From: Terriglobia bacterium
Lineage (GTDB): Bacteria; Acidobacteriota; Terriglobia; JAIQFV01
Direction of reading: 5' to 3'
Assembly: GCA_020073085.1 (NCBI GenBank)
Contig: JAIQFV010000002.1
Coordinates: 257,586-321,585, forward strand
DNA: 64,000 nucleotides
The translations under genes and the position numbers were made by a program. Of the stretch, positions 45,486 through 55,191 are shown piece by piece (position 1 is the first letter of the stretch; each line of letters opens with the position of its first letter). The notes under the pieces are model-generated. The model was given only the letters and a program-made list of their open reading frames with translations. It did not search any database and was not told the DNA's origin.

Positions 45486-46871
45486 GTGCTGGCCCACGAC
45501 ACGATCGTCGCCATTTCCACGCCCCCGGGACGGAGTGGTATCGGTGTTATCCGACTCAGCGGGGACAACGCCCTGGCGGTGGCGCGGAACCTCATGGCGG
45601 CCAAGGGCTCCCCCGAGAGTGTCGCGGCCCTCTCGCCGCGGTATGCCGAACGCATTGACCTTGTGGATCCCTCCAGCGGCGCCTTGATCGATGAGGTGGT
45701 AGTGACCTTCTTCAAGGGCCCGAAATCGTATACCGGCGAGGATGTCGTTGAGATCAGCTGTCACGGATCCCCCGTCGTCCTACATCACGTCGTTCAGCTC
45801 GCCATGGCCGAGGGGGCGCGGATTGCCGAACCCGGCGAATTCACCCTACGAGCCTTTTTGAACGGACACATTGATTTGGTGCAGGCGGAGGCCATCCAGG
45901 ATTTGATTGATGCCCGGACCTTTTACCAGGCGCAGGTGGCCATCCAACAGGCACATGGGCTACTGTCGAAAACCCTGGGGCCACTGAAGGACCATCTGAT
46001 TGACCTCATCTCCCTCCTGGAAGCGGGAATCGATTTTGCGGAAGATGATGTCCCGGTTCTCGCCGACGAAGCAATTAAATCCAGGCTGCAAGTTCTTCAG
46101 GGCGAGTTGGATCCCATCCTCCAGAGTTTTTCGGCCGGCCGCATCATCCGGGATGGGCTCACCCTGGCGATCATCGGCCGGCCCAATGTCGGGAAGTCGA
46201 GTCTCTTCAACCGCCTGTTATCGAGCGAGCGAGCCATCGTGACGGAGATTCCCGGAACGACCCGGGACCTGATCTCCGAGATGGCGCAGATTCATGGTCT
46301 TCCCGTGCGGCTGATGGACACCGCCGGGATCCGCGAGTCAATGGACCGGGTGGAACGCGAGGGCGTGGCCCGATCGTACGCCGCCCTGGCGGAAAGTGAT
46401 CTGGTCCTGCTGGTGTTGGATGCCTCCGGGCGGTGGGATCCCGGAGAAGGGGACCTCGTCCGGGAGGTCCGGCCCCTGAAGCACGTGATCGTGCTGAACA
46501 AGTGCGACCTGGGCGTGCGGATTGAACCCTCCCGGCCGGAGTTCCTAGGCCGCCGGGTGCTGTCGGTTTCCGCCAAGACCGGCGACGGGATTGAGTCTCT
46601 TCAGGGGGTTATTTTCGAAATGGCTACCGGCCGGTCGGTAGGTAACGTCCTCCCCCAGTCCGTGGTGACCAACCTGCGTCATCACCAGTTGCTTTCGGAG
46701 TGCGAGGCAAAGCTTGGAGAGGCGCGGCAGGGGGTGGACGCCAAGGACCCCCATGAAGTAATCCTTCTGGCCCTGTATGGTGCGCTGAAATCGCTCGACA
46801 CGATCACCGGGGCCACCACTGCCGAAGACATCCTGGGGAATATCTTTTCGCGCTTCTGCGTCGGAAAGTGA
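45486..46871 (+). CDS. mnmE: tRNA modification GTPase MnmE
   Basis: A 461-residue GTPase that, with MnmG, modifies U34 of tRNAs. The N-terminal domain starts with a GTG (HDTIVAISTPPGRSGIGVIR). The G domain has IIGRPNVGKSSLFN (G1), MDTAGIRES (G3) and VLNKCDLG (G4). The C-terminus ends in the zinc-finger-like FCVGK tail. It precedes a repeat-filled gap and mnmG. Confidence 0.97.
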   Translation: MLAHDTIVAISTPPGRSGIGVIRLSGDNALAVARNLMAAKGSPESVAALSPRYAERIDLVDPSSGALIDEVVVTFFKGPKSYTGEDVVEISCHGSPVVLHHVVQLAMAEGARIAEPGEFTLRAFLNGHIDLVQAEAIQDLIDARTFYQAQVAIQQAHGLLSKTLGPLKDHLIDLISLLEAGIDFAEDDVPVLADEAIKSRLQVLQGELDPILQSFSAGRIIRDGLTLAIIGRPNVGKSSLFNRLLSSERAIVTEIPGTTRDLISEMAQIHGLPVRLMDTAGIRESMDRVEREGVARSYAALAESDLVLLVLDASGRWDPGEGDLVREVRPLKHVIVLNKCDLGVRIEPSRPEFLGRRVLSVSAKTGDGIESLQGVIFEMATGRSVGNVLPQSVVTNLRHHQLLSECEAKLGEARQGVDAKDPHEVILLALYGALKSLDTITGATTAEDILGNIFSRFCVGK

Positions 46872-46881
46872 GCGAACCCGC

Positions 46882-47090
46882 GGGTGCCGCAGGCATGCGT
46901 TTTGTGGATGCCTGCGAATGAGCGACGAATGAATTCGTCACTCCCTCGGGTGCCGCAGGCATGCGTTTTGTGGATGCCTGCGAATGAAAACGAATGAATT
47001 CGTCACTACCCCGGGTGCCGCAGGCATGCGTTTTGTGGATGCCTGCGAATGAGCGACGAATGAATTCGTCACTACCCCGGGTGCTCCGAC
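46882..47090. repeat. Tandem 65-66 bp hairpin repeat, three copies plus a partial
   Basis: Units start at 46882, 46948 and 47013, with a broken fourth at 47079. Each contains CGCAGGCAT-N11-ATGCCTGCG (first copy 46888-46916) and a second hairpin GACGAA-TGAA-TTCGTC (first copy 46924-46939). In the middle unit the second hairpin has a small change. It fills most of the gap between mnmE and mnmG. The rest of 46872-47339 holds no gene. Confidence 0.85.
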
Positions 47091-47339
47091 AGACCGGCGT
47101 GCGAAGGGTAAACAAGCTCCATCCGACGCAGCCTCAACGCGCCCTCCCCGAACGGCCCCCGCTTCCGTCAATGAGACGATACGTCGTAAAACGATATAAT
47201 GAATTCCGAGGACAAGTGATTTTTTTCACGGAATGTCGGAGTGCCGACCTCCCCCGGCGCCGGCGCTTCCCTTTTGTCAGGCTCCGTACTAGAATGCAGG
47301 GTCCGAAGTGAGGGTGCGCTCGGGAGCGCCTGAAAGTTG

Positions 47340-49427
47340 ATGGAAGTCATGAAATCTGCAGCGGACGAAAAATATGATGTCGTGGTGATCGGGGCCGGTC
47401 ATGCCGGCTGCGAGGCGGCCGCCGCGGCCGCAAAGATGGGCCTGAAGACCGCCCTGCTGACCATGAACCTCGACCTCATTGCACAGATGTCGTGCAACCC
47501 CGCGATAGGCGGCATTGCCAAGGGCCACCTGGTCCGGGAAATCGACGCGCTGGGCGGGGTGATGGGGGAGGTGATCGATCGCACTGGGATCCAGTTTCGG
47601 CTGCTCAATACCAGCCGCGGTCCGGCTGTCTGGAGCCCCCGCGCCCAGGCGGACAAGCAGAAATACCGGGTGGAAATGCGCCGGGTCCTGGAACAACAGC
47701 CTCTTCTGACCATCAAGCAGGCGGAGGTCGTGGATTTGATTCTGGAGCACAATGGGGTCATGATCCGGGCTTCAGAATTGATGTTGAGTTCCCCGGAAAA
47801 GACCCATTTTGAAGGGAAACTGGATATCCGGGATTACCAGGCGCTGAGGGATGAGATTCTGCCAGGCGACAAGATCAGGGTCCGTGGCGTGGAATTGATG
47901 GACACACGCGTGATTGAGACCGGGGCCGTCATTCTGACCACAGGGACATTTCTCAACGGCTTGATTCACGTCGGAGAACGCCGCTATTCAGCGGGACGCA
48001 GTGGCGAACCCCCCTCCTGTCTGCTGGCCGAAGCGGTGAAGCGCATCGGTTTTCGTACCGGGAGGCTTAAGACCGGCACCCCCCCCCGTCTTGACGGGAG
48101 AACCATCGACTACACCCGATTGACCCCCCAGCCGGGCGACCTCCGGCCGACGCCGTTTTCCTTCCGGACGAAGGAACTGTCGCTCCGGCAGGTGAATTGT
48201 CACATCGCTTATACCACCCCCGAGACTCATGCCATCATTCGCCGCAATCTCCATCGCTCTCCGCTATACAGTGGTCAGATCCGCACCCTCGGCCCGCGCT
48301 ATTGCCCCTCCATCGAGGACAAGATTGTCAAATTTGCCGACAAAGAGCGCCATCAGCTCTTCTTGGAGCCCGAGGGCTTGGACACCTATGAGGTCTATCT
48401 CAACGGATTGTCCACAAGCCTTCCCGTCGATGTTCAGATGGGGATGGTCCACTCCATCGCAGGATTGGAAAAGGCCGAATTAATACGCCCCGGATATGCC
48501 ATTGAGTATGACTTTGTCCAACCGACGGAACTTCTATCCACGTTGGAAACCAAGCGGGTGGAGGCTTTATATTTTGCGGGTCAAATCAATGGCACCACGG
48601 GCTACGAAGAGGCGGCAGGGCAGGGGATCATGGCGGGTATCAACGCCGGCCTGAAGGTTCAGGGGCGAGAGGCGATAACGCTCGACCGGACACAGGCCTA
48701 CATCGGGATCATGATCGATGATCTCGTGACGAAGGGGACAAACGAGCCCTACCGGATGTTTACCTCGAGGGCGGAGTACCGCCTCCACCTGCGGATCGAC
48801 AATGCCGACCTCCGGCTCACCGACCTCGGCCATGAGGCGGGCCTGATCACTCCGGAGGAATACGCGGAATTCAAGAAGAAGCGGGAGCGGATCGCAAAGC
48901 TGAAGGAGCTGTTGCACTCCATCGCCGTGCCAAGGGACTCCAAGATGCGGGAGCAGGTGGACGCTCTGGTGGAGTCACGACTGACCGACAAGCCGAAACT
49001 CGCACAGTTCTTGAGGAAGCCGGAGATCCGCCTCGTTGAGGTAGCTCCCCTGATCACCGAATTTTTGAATTCGGAGATCAATACCACCCATCTGATCGAC
49101 GAGGGAGAACTTCTCGTCGCCGCCATCCAGGTCAAGTACGAGGGATACCTCAACCAGCAGGTGCGGGAGATCGAGCGTATGCGGCGGTCCGCCATGAGGC
49201 CGATCCCTGCCGATTTCAACTATTCCTCGATTCCAGGGCTTTCCCGCGAAATGATTGAAAAACTGACCCTTGTCTCGCCTCAAACCTTGCATCAAGCGGG
49301 TCGAATCCCCGGGGTCACCCCTGCGGCAGTGCAACTGGTCGCAGTGTACCTGGAATTGGGGCGGCGCCAGAAGGCGGGTACTTCTCTGTCTGCGGAAGAT
49401 GAATCCGACTCTCAGCCCTCCGCCTGA
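47340..49427 (+). CDS. mnmG: tRNA uridine-5-carboxymethylaminomethyl modification enzyme MnmG
   Basis: A 695-residue FAD enzyme that partners with Mnm[21 protein letters not shown] is the FAD-binding fold, [21 protein letters not shown] is a signature motif, and the C-terminal helical domain ([19 protein letters not shown]) is normal. ATG 47340 is used; a second ATG lies nine bases on. It is slightly longer than many relatives because of a charged C-terminal tail. rsmG follows about 190 nt on. Confidence 0.96.
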   Translation: MEVMKSAADEKYDVVVIGAGHAGCEAAAAAAKMGLKTALLTMNLDLIAQMSCNPAIGGIAKGHLVREIDALGGVMGEVIDRTGIQFRLLNTSRGPAVWSPRAQADKQKYRVEMRRVLEQQPLLTIKQAEVVDLILEHNGVMIRASELMLSSPEKTHFEGKLDIRDYQALRDEILPGDKIRVRGVELMDTRVIETGAVILTTGTFLNGLIHVGERRYSAGRSGEPPSCLLAEAVKRIGFRTGRLKTGTPPRLDGRTIDYTRLTPQPGDLRPTPFSFRTKELSLRQVNCHIAYTTPETHAIIRRNLHRSPLYSGQIRTLGPRYCPSIEDKIVKFADKERHQLFLEPEGLDTYEVYLNGLSTSLPVDVQMGMVHSIAGLEKAELIRPGYAIEYDFVQPTELLSTLETKRVEALYFAGQINGTTGYEEAAGQGIMAGINAGLKVQGREAITLDRTQAYIGIMIDDLVTKGTNEPYRMFTSRAEYRLHLRIDNADLRLTDLGHEAGLITPEEYAEFKKKRERIAKLKELLHSIAVPRDSKMREQVDALVESRLTDKPKLAQFLRKPEIRLVEVAPLITEFLNSEINTTHLIDEGELLVAAIQVKYEGYLNQQVREIERMRRSAMRPIPADFNYSSIPGLSREMIEKLTLVSPQTLHQAGRIPGVTPAAVQLVAVYLELGRRQKAGTSLSAEDESDSQPSA

Positions 49428-49619
49428 GAGGGGTGGTTCCACACCCGGGCGTGCCGGAGCCCCAATCGGTTTTTCATGAGGATTCCCGACTCCAGTTGTC
49501 GATTCATCGCCTTCGTTTCTGTCCGGAGGTTTTGAACTTCCAGTATTCCTGACCTCCAAATTTTGGATTCCCGTATCCTGTTTGACACCAACGCGGTCAG
49601 TCCACCCAACAGGGCTTGC

Positions 49620-50258
49620 ATGCTCACCCTAGACCAGATGGCTGTTATCTTTCAACAGTTTGAGGTGTCCTTATCTACGGTGCAGATAGAGCAAGTCCGA
49701 AAATACACGGAATTGCTCGAGAAGTGGAACGCCAAGATCAATTTGACGCGAATTGTCGAGGCAAGACGCATTTACGAGGAGCACTTTGGCGAGTCCTTTT
49801 ATATCTCGCGGTTTTTGCCCGAGCCGTGCCGAAGCCTGTTGGATGTGGGATCCGGGGCGGGCTTTCCCGGGGTGGCGCTGAAAATTATAAATCCCCGGCT
49901 GTCCTTGACCCTGGTAGAGTCGTCCACGCGAAAGGTTTTGTTTATGAATGAGGTGATCTCCATGCTAGGAATGGCAAGTGAGGCCACCGTGATACAAGCC
50001 CGTTTCCAGCAATTCGTCGAGGAGGGTGAAGGGGTTTTCGATGCCGCCACCGTGAGGGGGGTCAAGATTTCTCAAGAACTGATTGATTGTTTTAACGCGG
50101 TTTTGCGCCCGGGTGGACGGTTGATCGTGACCACGAGCCTGGCTTGGGCGAGGGAGTTCCAGAGACTCCGGCCGGACCGGATGGCCTGGGATGAGGTACA
50201 TCAGATCCCGTCGGGCTCTTCACGCGTCGTCCTGGTCGGAGAAAAACGTTCCACGTGA
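49620..50258 (+). CDS. rsmG: 16S rRNA (guanine527-N7)-methyltransferase RsmG
   Basis: A 212-residue enzyme from ATG 49620. SAM-binding motif I is LLDVGSGAGFPGVALKI. EKWNAKINLTRI and the terminal SGSSRVVLVGEK are typical. Its stop codon lies inside a parS-like palindrome. The order mnmG-rsmG-parA-parB is the conserved origin-proximal arrangement. Confidence 0.95.
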   Translation: MLTLDQMAVIFQQFEVSLSTVQIEQVRKYTELLEKWNAKINLTRIVEARRIYEEHFGESFYISRFLPEPCRSLLDVGSGAGFPGVALKIINPRLSLTLVESSTRKVLFMNEVISMLGMASEATVIQARFQQFVEEGEGVFDAATVRGVKISQELIDCFNAVLRPGGRLIVTTSLAWAREFQRLRPDRMAWDEVHQIPSGSSRVVLVGEKRST

Positions 50259-50262
50259 AACC
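50247..50262. promoter_or_regulatory. parS-like site 1 (imperfect)
   Basis: CGTTCCACGTGAAACC, a near match to the parS consensus TGTTNCACGTGNAACA. It contains the rsmG stop codon and forms the outer end of the left arm of an inverted repeat. Confidence 0.7.
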
Positions 50263-50496
50263 CGAAGCGGGTAAATTCCAAATTCCAAAGTCCAAAATCC
50301 AGATAAAGCCCAAAATCCAAATCTCAAACGGCTGGATCCACATAACTCCGGCTTGATAGAAACCCATGCAAGAACCTAAAAAGAGGTGAATTCCTATTTT
50401 GGAAAATTGCTTCGTTGATGTTTCTTGTTTGGGTATTGGAATTTGGTTTTTATTTGGATTTTGGACTTTGGACTTTGGGATTTACCCGCTCCGGGT

Positions 50497-50512
50497 TGTT
50501 CCACGTGGAACA
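50497..50512. promoter_or_regulatory. parS site 2 (perfect palindrome)
   Basis: TGTTCCACGTGGAACA is a perfect 16-bp palindrome that fits the ParB-binding consensus. It lies 80 bp before parA, the usual place for chromosomal parS. Confidence 0.85.
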
Positions 50513-50591
50513 TCCAAGGCCTAAAACCGGGCGCGGACCATTTTACATTTTGTTGAGGCGGGTATTTGTGGTAGATTCCGACGCATCGACC

Positions 50592-51383
50592 ATGGGCCAA
50601 GTCATTGCCATTGCCAATCAAAAGGGTGGAGTCGGAAAAACGACGACGGCGATCAATCTGGCCGCCGCCCTGGCATCGGCCGAAGCCCGCACGTTGCTGG
50701 TGGATTCTGACCCGCAGGCCAATTCCACCAGTGGTCTGGGATTTGGGCGTGACCCCGCGCGTCGGTCCATCTATCATGGACTGACCCTGTTCGAACCCTT
50801 TGATTCGCTGGTCCAGGCGACGGAGATGGAACATTTGTTCCTGATCCCGTCGGAAAGGAATCTGGTGGGGGCCACCGTGGAACTGGTCGGGATGGAAGAC
50901 CGGGAGATCCGACTTCGCAATGGGCTCGATCCCCTGCGGGCGCAGTATCGCTATGTCTTGATTGACTGTCCTCCCGCGCTGGATCTTCTCACGCTGAATG
51001 CCCTGGTGGCGGCCGACTCCGTGCTGATTCCCATCCAGTGCGAATACTTTGCCCTGGAAGGAATCTCCGAGATCCTGGACACGATGGAGAGGATCCGGCA
51101 GCACCTCAATCCCCAGCTGGAACTGGAAGGGGTTCTGATCACAATGTATGATGACCGCACCAACCTGGCGACCCAGGTGCGTCAGGACCTGGTGGATTTC
51201 TTTGGGGAGAAGATTTTTACCACGGTCATCCCGCGCAATATCCGGCTGGCTGAGGCCCCCAGCCACGGCAAGCCCATCATTCTGTACGACGCCCGCTCCC
51301 GCGGGGCGGAAAGTTACATTCAACTGGCAAGGGAGATCCTCGAGCATGACCACCACAAAGAAGGCGCTCGGGCGGGGGCTTAG
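50592..51383 (+). CDS. parA: Chromosome-partitioning ATPase ParA (Soj)
   Basis: A 263-residue Walker-type ATPase from ATG 50592. The deviant Walker A is [19 protein letters not shown]. Walker B/switch residues are in [17 protein letters not shown]. The central part reads [18 protein letters not shown], and the end [12 protein letters not shown] is normal. It drives segregation of ParB-parS complexes. The open frame before the ATG runs through the inverted repeat. parB overlaps its 3' end by 38 bases. Confidence 0.95.
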   Translation: MGQVIAIANQKGGVGKTTTAINLAAALASAEARTLLVDSDPQANSTSGLGFGRDPARRSIYHGLTLFEPFDSLVQATEMEHLFLIPSERNLVGATVELVGMEDREIRLRNGLDPLRAQYRYVLIDCPPALDLLTLNALVAADSVLIPIQCEYFALEGISEILDTMERIRQHLNPQLELEGVLITMYDDRTNLATQVRQDLVDFFGEKIFTTVIPRNIRLAEAPSHGKPIILYDARSRGAESYIQLAREILEHDHHKEGARAGA

Positions 51384-52215
51384 CGCCCTGATTCGGAGCG
51401 GTGACAGCGGCCAGGAAGGCGTTCGGGAGGTCGACATCGACCTGCTCGAGCCCAATCGTTTTCAGCCGCGGAGCGATTTTGACGAGGCCAAACTCAACGA
51501 ACTGGCCCAGTCCATCAAGTCCAACGGCGTCTTGCAGCCCCTGCTGGTGCGAAAGGTCCAGGATCGCTACGAGATTGTGGCGGGGGAGCGGCGATGGAGG
51601 GCGGCTCAGCTGGCGGGTTTGTTTCGAATCCCCGTGGTCGTTCGCGCCATCCGGGATGAGCGGTTGCTGGAAGTGGCCCTGGTGGAAAACATCCAGCGGG
51701 AGAACCTGAATCCCATCGAAGCGGCCAAGGCGTTCCAGCGGCTCCATTCGGAGTTGGGCCTCTCCCATGAAGAAATCGCGCATCGCACCGGGAAAGACCG
51801 GACCACGGTCACCAACTACATTCGTCTTTTGAAGTTGCCCCGGGAGGTGCAGCACTTGATCGCGGAGGGTAAGCTGTCGATGGGCCATGCCCGGGCGCTT
51901 CTGGCATTGGAATCAGCCGCGGAGCAAAAGGAGCTGGCCCAGAAGGCGGCCCAGGGCAACTGGTCGGTCCGACAGGTGGAGCGGGCCGCGTCCCGGCGGC
52001 ATGCTCCCAGACCCACCCCCTCAACGCACGTCGTGCCCCTCCAGGATCCGAATGTGGCTCATGCCGTCGAGGAGCTGGAGCGGGCCTTGGGAACCCGGGT
52101 CCGGATTTCACCGGACGGAACTAAAGGGCAAATCGAAATTGAGTACTATTCCCAGGATGATTTGATCCGGCTCTACGAATTGATCGTCCGGCCGGCTCAA
52201 AATCCTGAAGGCTGA
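51346..52215 (+). CDS. parB: Chromosome-partitioning protein ParB (Spo0J)
   Basis: A 289-residue CTP-dependent DNA clamp from ATG 51346. The N-terminus is [14 protein letters not shown]. The CTPase motif region is [27 protein letters not shown]. The helix-turn-helix is [20 protein letters not shown]. The C-terminal dimerisation domain ([18 protein letters not shown]) is complete. It binds the parS sites located just upstream of parA. Confidence 0.96.
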   Translation: MTTTKKALGRGLSALIRSGDSGQEGVREVDIDLLEPNRFQPRSDFDEAKLNELAQSIKSNGVLQPLLVRKVQDRYEIVAGERRWRAAQLAGLFRIPVVVRAIRDERLLEVALVENIQRENLNPIEAAKAFQRLHSELGLSHEEIAHRTGKDRTTVTNYIRLLKLPREVQHLIAEGKLSMGHARALLALESAAEQKELAQKAAQGNWSVRQVERAASRRHAPRPTPSTHVVPLQDPNVAHAVEELERALGTRVRISPDGTKGQIEIEYYSQDDLIRLYELIVRPAQNPEG

Positions 52216-52224
52216 GGTCGTGTT

Positions 52225-52626
52225 ATGAACTGGAAAAAGGACAAAGGACCCGACGTGGTCACCGGGTTTCTGGACCAGGGGGTCTTCTTTGAAGGACACC
52301 TGGAGTTTTCCGGCACGTTGCGGGTCGACGGTTCCATCAAGGGAACTATCAAAACCGATGACCATCTGCTGGTCGGGGAGCACGGCGTCCTGGAAGCTGA
52401 AATCCATGCCGGGACAGTCTCCATCGGGGGCAAGGTCACCGGCGTCATCCATGCGAAGGAGCGGGTCCAGATTCATTCCAAGGGGCGGGTGAGTGGAGAA
52501 ATCCATACCCCTGTCCTCGTCATCGAAACCGGTGCCATCTTCGATGGGAAGAGCTTCATGACGGAGCCCATGGAGTCTCACCCCGGCGTCGAGCAACCGG
52601 ACCGCGTCGCAGCTCACGCAGGATGA
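52225..52626 (+). CDS. Bactofilin
   Basis: A 133-residue bactofilin (DUF583) with a right-handed beta-helix core: repeating VFFEGHLEFSGTLRVDGSIK, GTIKTDDHLLVGEHGVLEA and HSKGRVSGEIHTP. GAGGT lies before ATG 52225, nine bases after parB. Bactofilins form nucleotide-free filaments; in some bacteria they position ParAB, and the adjacency to parB fits such a link (inference). Confidence 0.93.
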   Translation: MNWKKDKGPDVVTGFLDQGVFFEGHLEFSGTLRVDGSIKGTIKTDDHLLVGEHGVLEAEIHAGTVSIGGKVTGVIHAKERVQIHSKGRVSGEIHTPVLVIETGAIFDGKSFMTEPMESHPGVEQPDRVAAHAG

Positions 52627-52774
52627 CGCGTTCGGAGAAGGAACGCCCGTTCCGATTTCGGATTGCGGGTTTTGGATTGCGAAAGAGAGGGGTAAAGACG
52701 CAGTTCCATGCGGTTTTTCCCGAGATCATCCACTGCGAAAGGACGAGGAACTCCAAGCCTGTTTTGCTGGGATT

Positions 52775-53824
52775 ATGAGCACAACAAATAAAACCGTCAG
52801 GTTGACTAGCCTGGTAAAAGCCGCGGGTTGAGCCGCTAAGATTGGTCCAAAGGATTTGGACCAGATTCTCAGCCGGCTTCCCCGGCAACATGACAAGAAT
52901 CTGTTGGTTGGCTTTGAAACCAACGACGATGCCGGCGTGTACCTGATCGCACCCGATCAGGCCCTGGTTCAGACCGTGGATTTTTTTACTCCAATTGTAG
53001 ATGATCCCTACCAATTTGGCCAAATTTCTGCGGCCAATTCCCTGAGTGATGTCTACGCGATGGGTGGGACTCCCATCTCATCTCTTACTATTGTAGGATT
53101 TCCAAGGAGTGGATTGGATTTTGGAATTCTCGAGAGTATCCTTGCTGGAGGGATGAATAAGATGATGGAGGCCGGGTGCACCGTTGTGGGGGGCCACTCC
53201 ATCGGGGATGAGGAGATTAAGTTCGGATATGCCGTTACGGGACTGATTGACCCCGGAAAGGTGATTCGAAATGTGGGAGCCAAAGAGGGGGATGTTCTCG
53301 TTTTAACCAAACCCTTGGGAACCGGGGTGATCGGCACCGCGTTGAAGCGGGAAGCGGTGGACGATTCAGTGGTTCAAGCATCGGTCCGCTGGATGATCCA
53401 GTTGAACCGCCAAGCCTCCAAGATTGCACGGGGCTACGAACTTCACGCCATGACCGACGTCACGGGATTCGGACTTCTGGGCCACGCTCGAATGATGGCG
53501 CAAGGTAGCAGCGTGACCCTCGAATTCGATCACACCCGGATTCCCGCCATTGAGGGGGCGATGGATTGTATCGAGAGGAAGATGATCCCGGGCGGGCTGG
53601 TCAATAACCGGAAGTACCTGGAGCCTCTCGTCGAATTCACGGCGGCAGTGCCTGAATCGATCCGCACGCTTCTTTACGATCCCCAGACCTCGGGGGGCCT
53701 GCTGATTTCCTGCCCCGTGGATCAGGCCGAGCCCATGATTCTCGAGATGCAACGTCACGAAATACCCGCCAGCGCCATTGGTAAGGCGGTTGAAATGGGT
53801 CCGATGCCTCTCCGGGTGATCTGA
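52775..53824 (+). CDS. selD: Selenide, water dikinase SelD with in-frame TGA (selenocysteine)
   Basis: A 349-residue protein if TGA at 52829-52831 encodes selenocysteine at residue 19. The text is TSLVKAAG-U-AAKIGPKDLD, where SelD has Cys or Sec. The conserved Lys lies just before it. Further motifs are FETNDDAGVYLIAPDQALVQ, QISAANSLSDVYAMGGTP, VVGGHSIGDEEIKFGYAVTG, DVTGFGLLGHARMM and YDPQTSGGLLISC. It makes selenophosphate from selenide and ATP for Sec-tRNA synthesis. A perfect hairpin follows the TGA. Without readthrough, the protein starting at TTG 52856 would lack the catalytic region. Confidence 0.93.
52843..52863 (+). promoter_or_regulatory. Candidate bacterial SECIS hairpin (selD)
   Basis: TGGTCCAAA (52843-52851) and TTTGGACCA (52855-52863) form a perfect 9-bp stem with a GGA loop that begins 20 nt after the TGA. 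The spacing and loop type equal those in the DsbA-like gene. Confidence 0.75.
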
Positions 53825-53979
53825 CCAGTGGGTCCGGGAAGAGGGTGGGACGGAGCCCGGGCTGGGCGTTTCCATCGCCCGTGGAATTGCTCCCAAATGT
53901 GCCAAGCTGGAAAATTCTTTTGCGCGGAATCAGGTTCAACTCATACGGAAACAGAGGTAATTTGTGACGGGGAAACCCG

Positions 53980-54009
53980 TTGACACTGTTCTCTGCCCTA
54001 TGCTAGATT
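53980..54009 (+). promoter_or_regulatory. Candidate promoter of the ATP synthase operon
   Basis: TTGACA (53980-53985), an 18-nt spacer and TAGATT (54004-54009) lie about 50 nt before atpF'. The -35 is perfect; the -10 is approximate. Confidence 0.5.
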
Positions 54010-54061
54010 CTGCGTTCTTTATTTCACAAGGACTTCCCCGTAGAGCAGAAGAAGAAAACCG

Positions 54062-54478
54062 ATGCTTGAGCTCAACGCCACGATTGTAGTGGTCATGGTC
54101 CTGTTTGCGGTCCTGGCATGGGCCGTAAGCAGGCTCTATCTTCGTCCGGTGGGCGCGCTTCTCGAAGAGCGCCGGCAATCCACGGAAGGGGCCCTCGAGA
54201 AGGCCGGGCAGAGCACGGCGAAGATGGAAGAGACCCTGCGGCGGCACCATCAGCTGATCCAGCAGGCGCGACAGGAAAATTACAAGCACCAGGAGGAACA
54301 CCGCCGTCAGGCGCTCGAGACCCGGCAGCAGACGGTTCAGCAGGGGCGGGAGGAGTACGAGCGGATCCTGGCAGAGGCCCGCCGCGAGATCACCGCGCAA
54401 ACCACGCACGCCAAAGAGTGGATGGCGCGGGAGGCGGCAACCCTGTCCCGGGCGATTGTGCAGAAGCTTCTTGCCTAG
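54062..54478 (+). CDS. ATP synthase F0 subunit B'
   Basis: A 138-residue protein with one N-terminal span (TIVVVMVLFAVLAWAVSRLY) and a long charged coiled coil rich in Gln, Glu and Arg. It is followed by a second b-type subunit, so this is the b' partner of a heterodimeric peripheral stalk. It lies first in the operon; no a or c subunit gene precedes it. Confidence 0.88.
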   Translation: MLELNATIVVVMVLFAVLAWAVSRLYLRPVGALLEERRQSTEGALEKAGQSTAKMEETLRRHHQLIQQARQENYKHQEEHRRQALETRQQTVQQGREEYERILAEARREITAQTTHAKEWMAREAATLSRAIVQKLLA

Positions 54479-54513
54479 TTCTGAAATTTCATTCGTCAGA
54501 CCCGAGCGTAAAC

Positions 54514-55185
54514 ATGGTTGAGGCAGGACCTCGAAATATCGCACTGCGACACCTGGGAATGCTCCTGATCGCCGCCATCCTGCTGTGGCCGTCCGCTTCC
54601 CGGTCCGATCTCGCCAGCCATCATTTCCTGGATGGGCGCGCGAGGGCCACGTCCGAAAATAACCACTCGGAAGAGGGCGGGCTGAAAGAATCGCTTTTCA
54701 AATGGGTGAATTTCCTCGTCCTCTTTGGCGGCCTCGGATACTTCCTGCGAAAACCGATGCAGCAATTTCTGGCGGCACGCCGCGAGGATATCCGCAAGTC
54801 GCTGGAAGAGGCCCGGACTGCCAAGGAAAAGGCGGAACGGGATTTGGCGCAGGCCCTGGCCCGATTGGAGCAGGTTGAGGAGGAGATGGCCTCGCTGAAG
54901 ACAGCGGCCGTGGCGGAGATGGAGGCGGATCGAAGGCAGATTCTCGAAGGCGCCCGTCGGGAAGCGGAACAGATCATCGCCTCGGCCCGCGACGAGGTGG
55001 CCCTTCTGGTGAAGAACGCGCAAAAAGATCTCCGGGAGCATTCAGCGGCGCTCGTGGTTGAATTGGCGGAGCAGCAGATCAAATTGCAGATCCGGCCAGA
55101 GAATCAGGGACGGCTGTTCCAGCAGTTTGCTTCTTCGCTCGAAGCGAAGACCCGTTCAAACCCTGATCCGGCCAGGAAGAGTTGA
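54514..55185 (+). CDS. atpF: ATP synthase F0 subunit B
   Basis: A 223-residue subunit from ATG 54514. An N-terminal leader with a hydrophobic run (LGMLLIAAILLWPSASRSDL) comes before the normal membrane span (LFKWVNFLVLFGGLGYFLRK), and a long coiled coil follows. Similar leader-plus-anchor b subunits are known in other Gram-negative bacteria. A later start at ATG 54559 would shorten the leader. Gene order is normal. Confidence 0.9.
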   Translation: MVEAGPRNIALRHLGMLLIAAILLWPSASRSDLASHHFLDGRARATSENNHSEEGGLKESLFKWVNFLVLFGGLGYFLRKPMQQFLAARREDIRKSLEEARTAKEKAERDLAQALARLEQVEEEMASLKTAAVAEMEADRRQILEGARREAEQIIASARDEVALLVKNAQKDLREHSAALVVELAEQQIKLQIRPENQGRLFQQFASSLEAKTRSNPDPARKS

Positions 55186-55191
55186 GATCGA

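Larger units (their letters stand above)
50247..50512. repeat. Imperfect inverted repeat of about 72 bp carrying parS at both outer ends
   Basis: Left arm about 50247-50318 and right arm about 50441-50512 are reverse complements with scattered differences. Both contain the parS core, then GAGCGGGTAAAT-like sequence (left GAAGCGGGTAAATTCC), then runs of CCAAAGTCCAAAATCC. The centre is near 50380. This makes up nearly all of the rsmG-parA gap; no gene lies in it. Confidence 0.75.

Noticed and set aside
46882-47090. Possible CRISPR array
   Set aside because: The units repeat over their full length with no unique spacers, each has two hairpins, and no cas genes are near. It is a plain tandem repeat.
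52856-53824. SelD beginning at TTG 52856
   Set aside because: It would lose the catalytic KAAG-U-AAK region that is present in frame just upstream.
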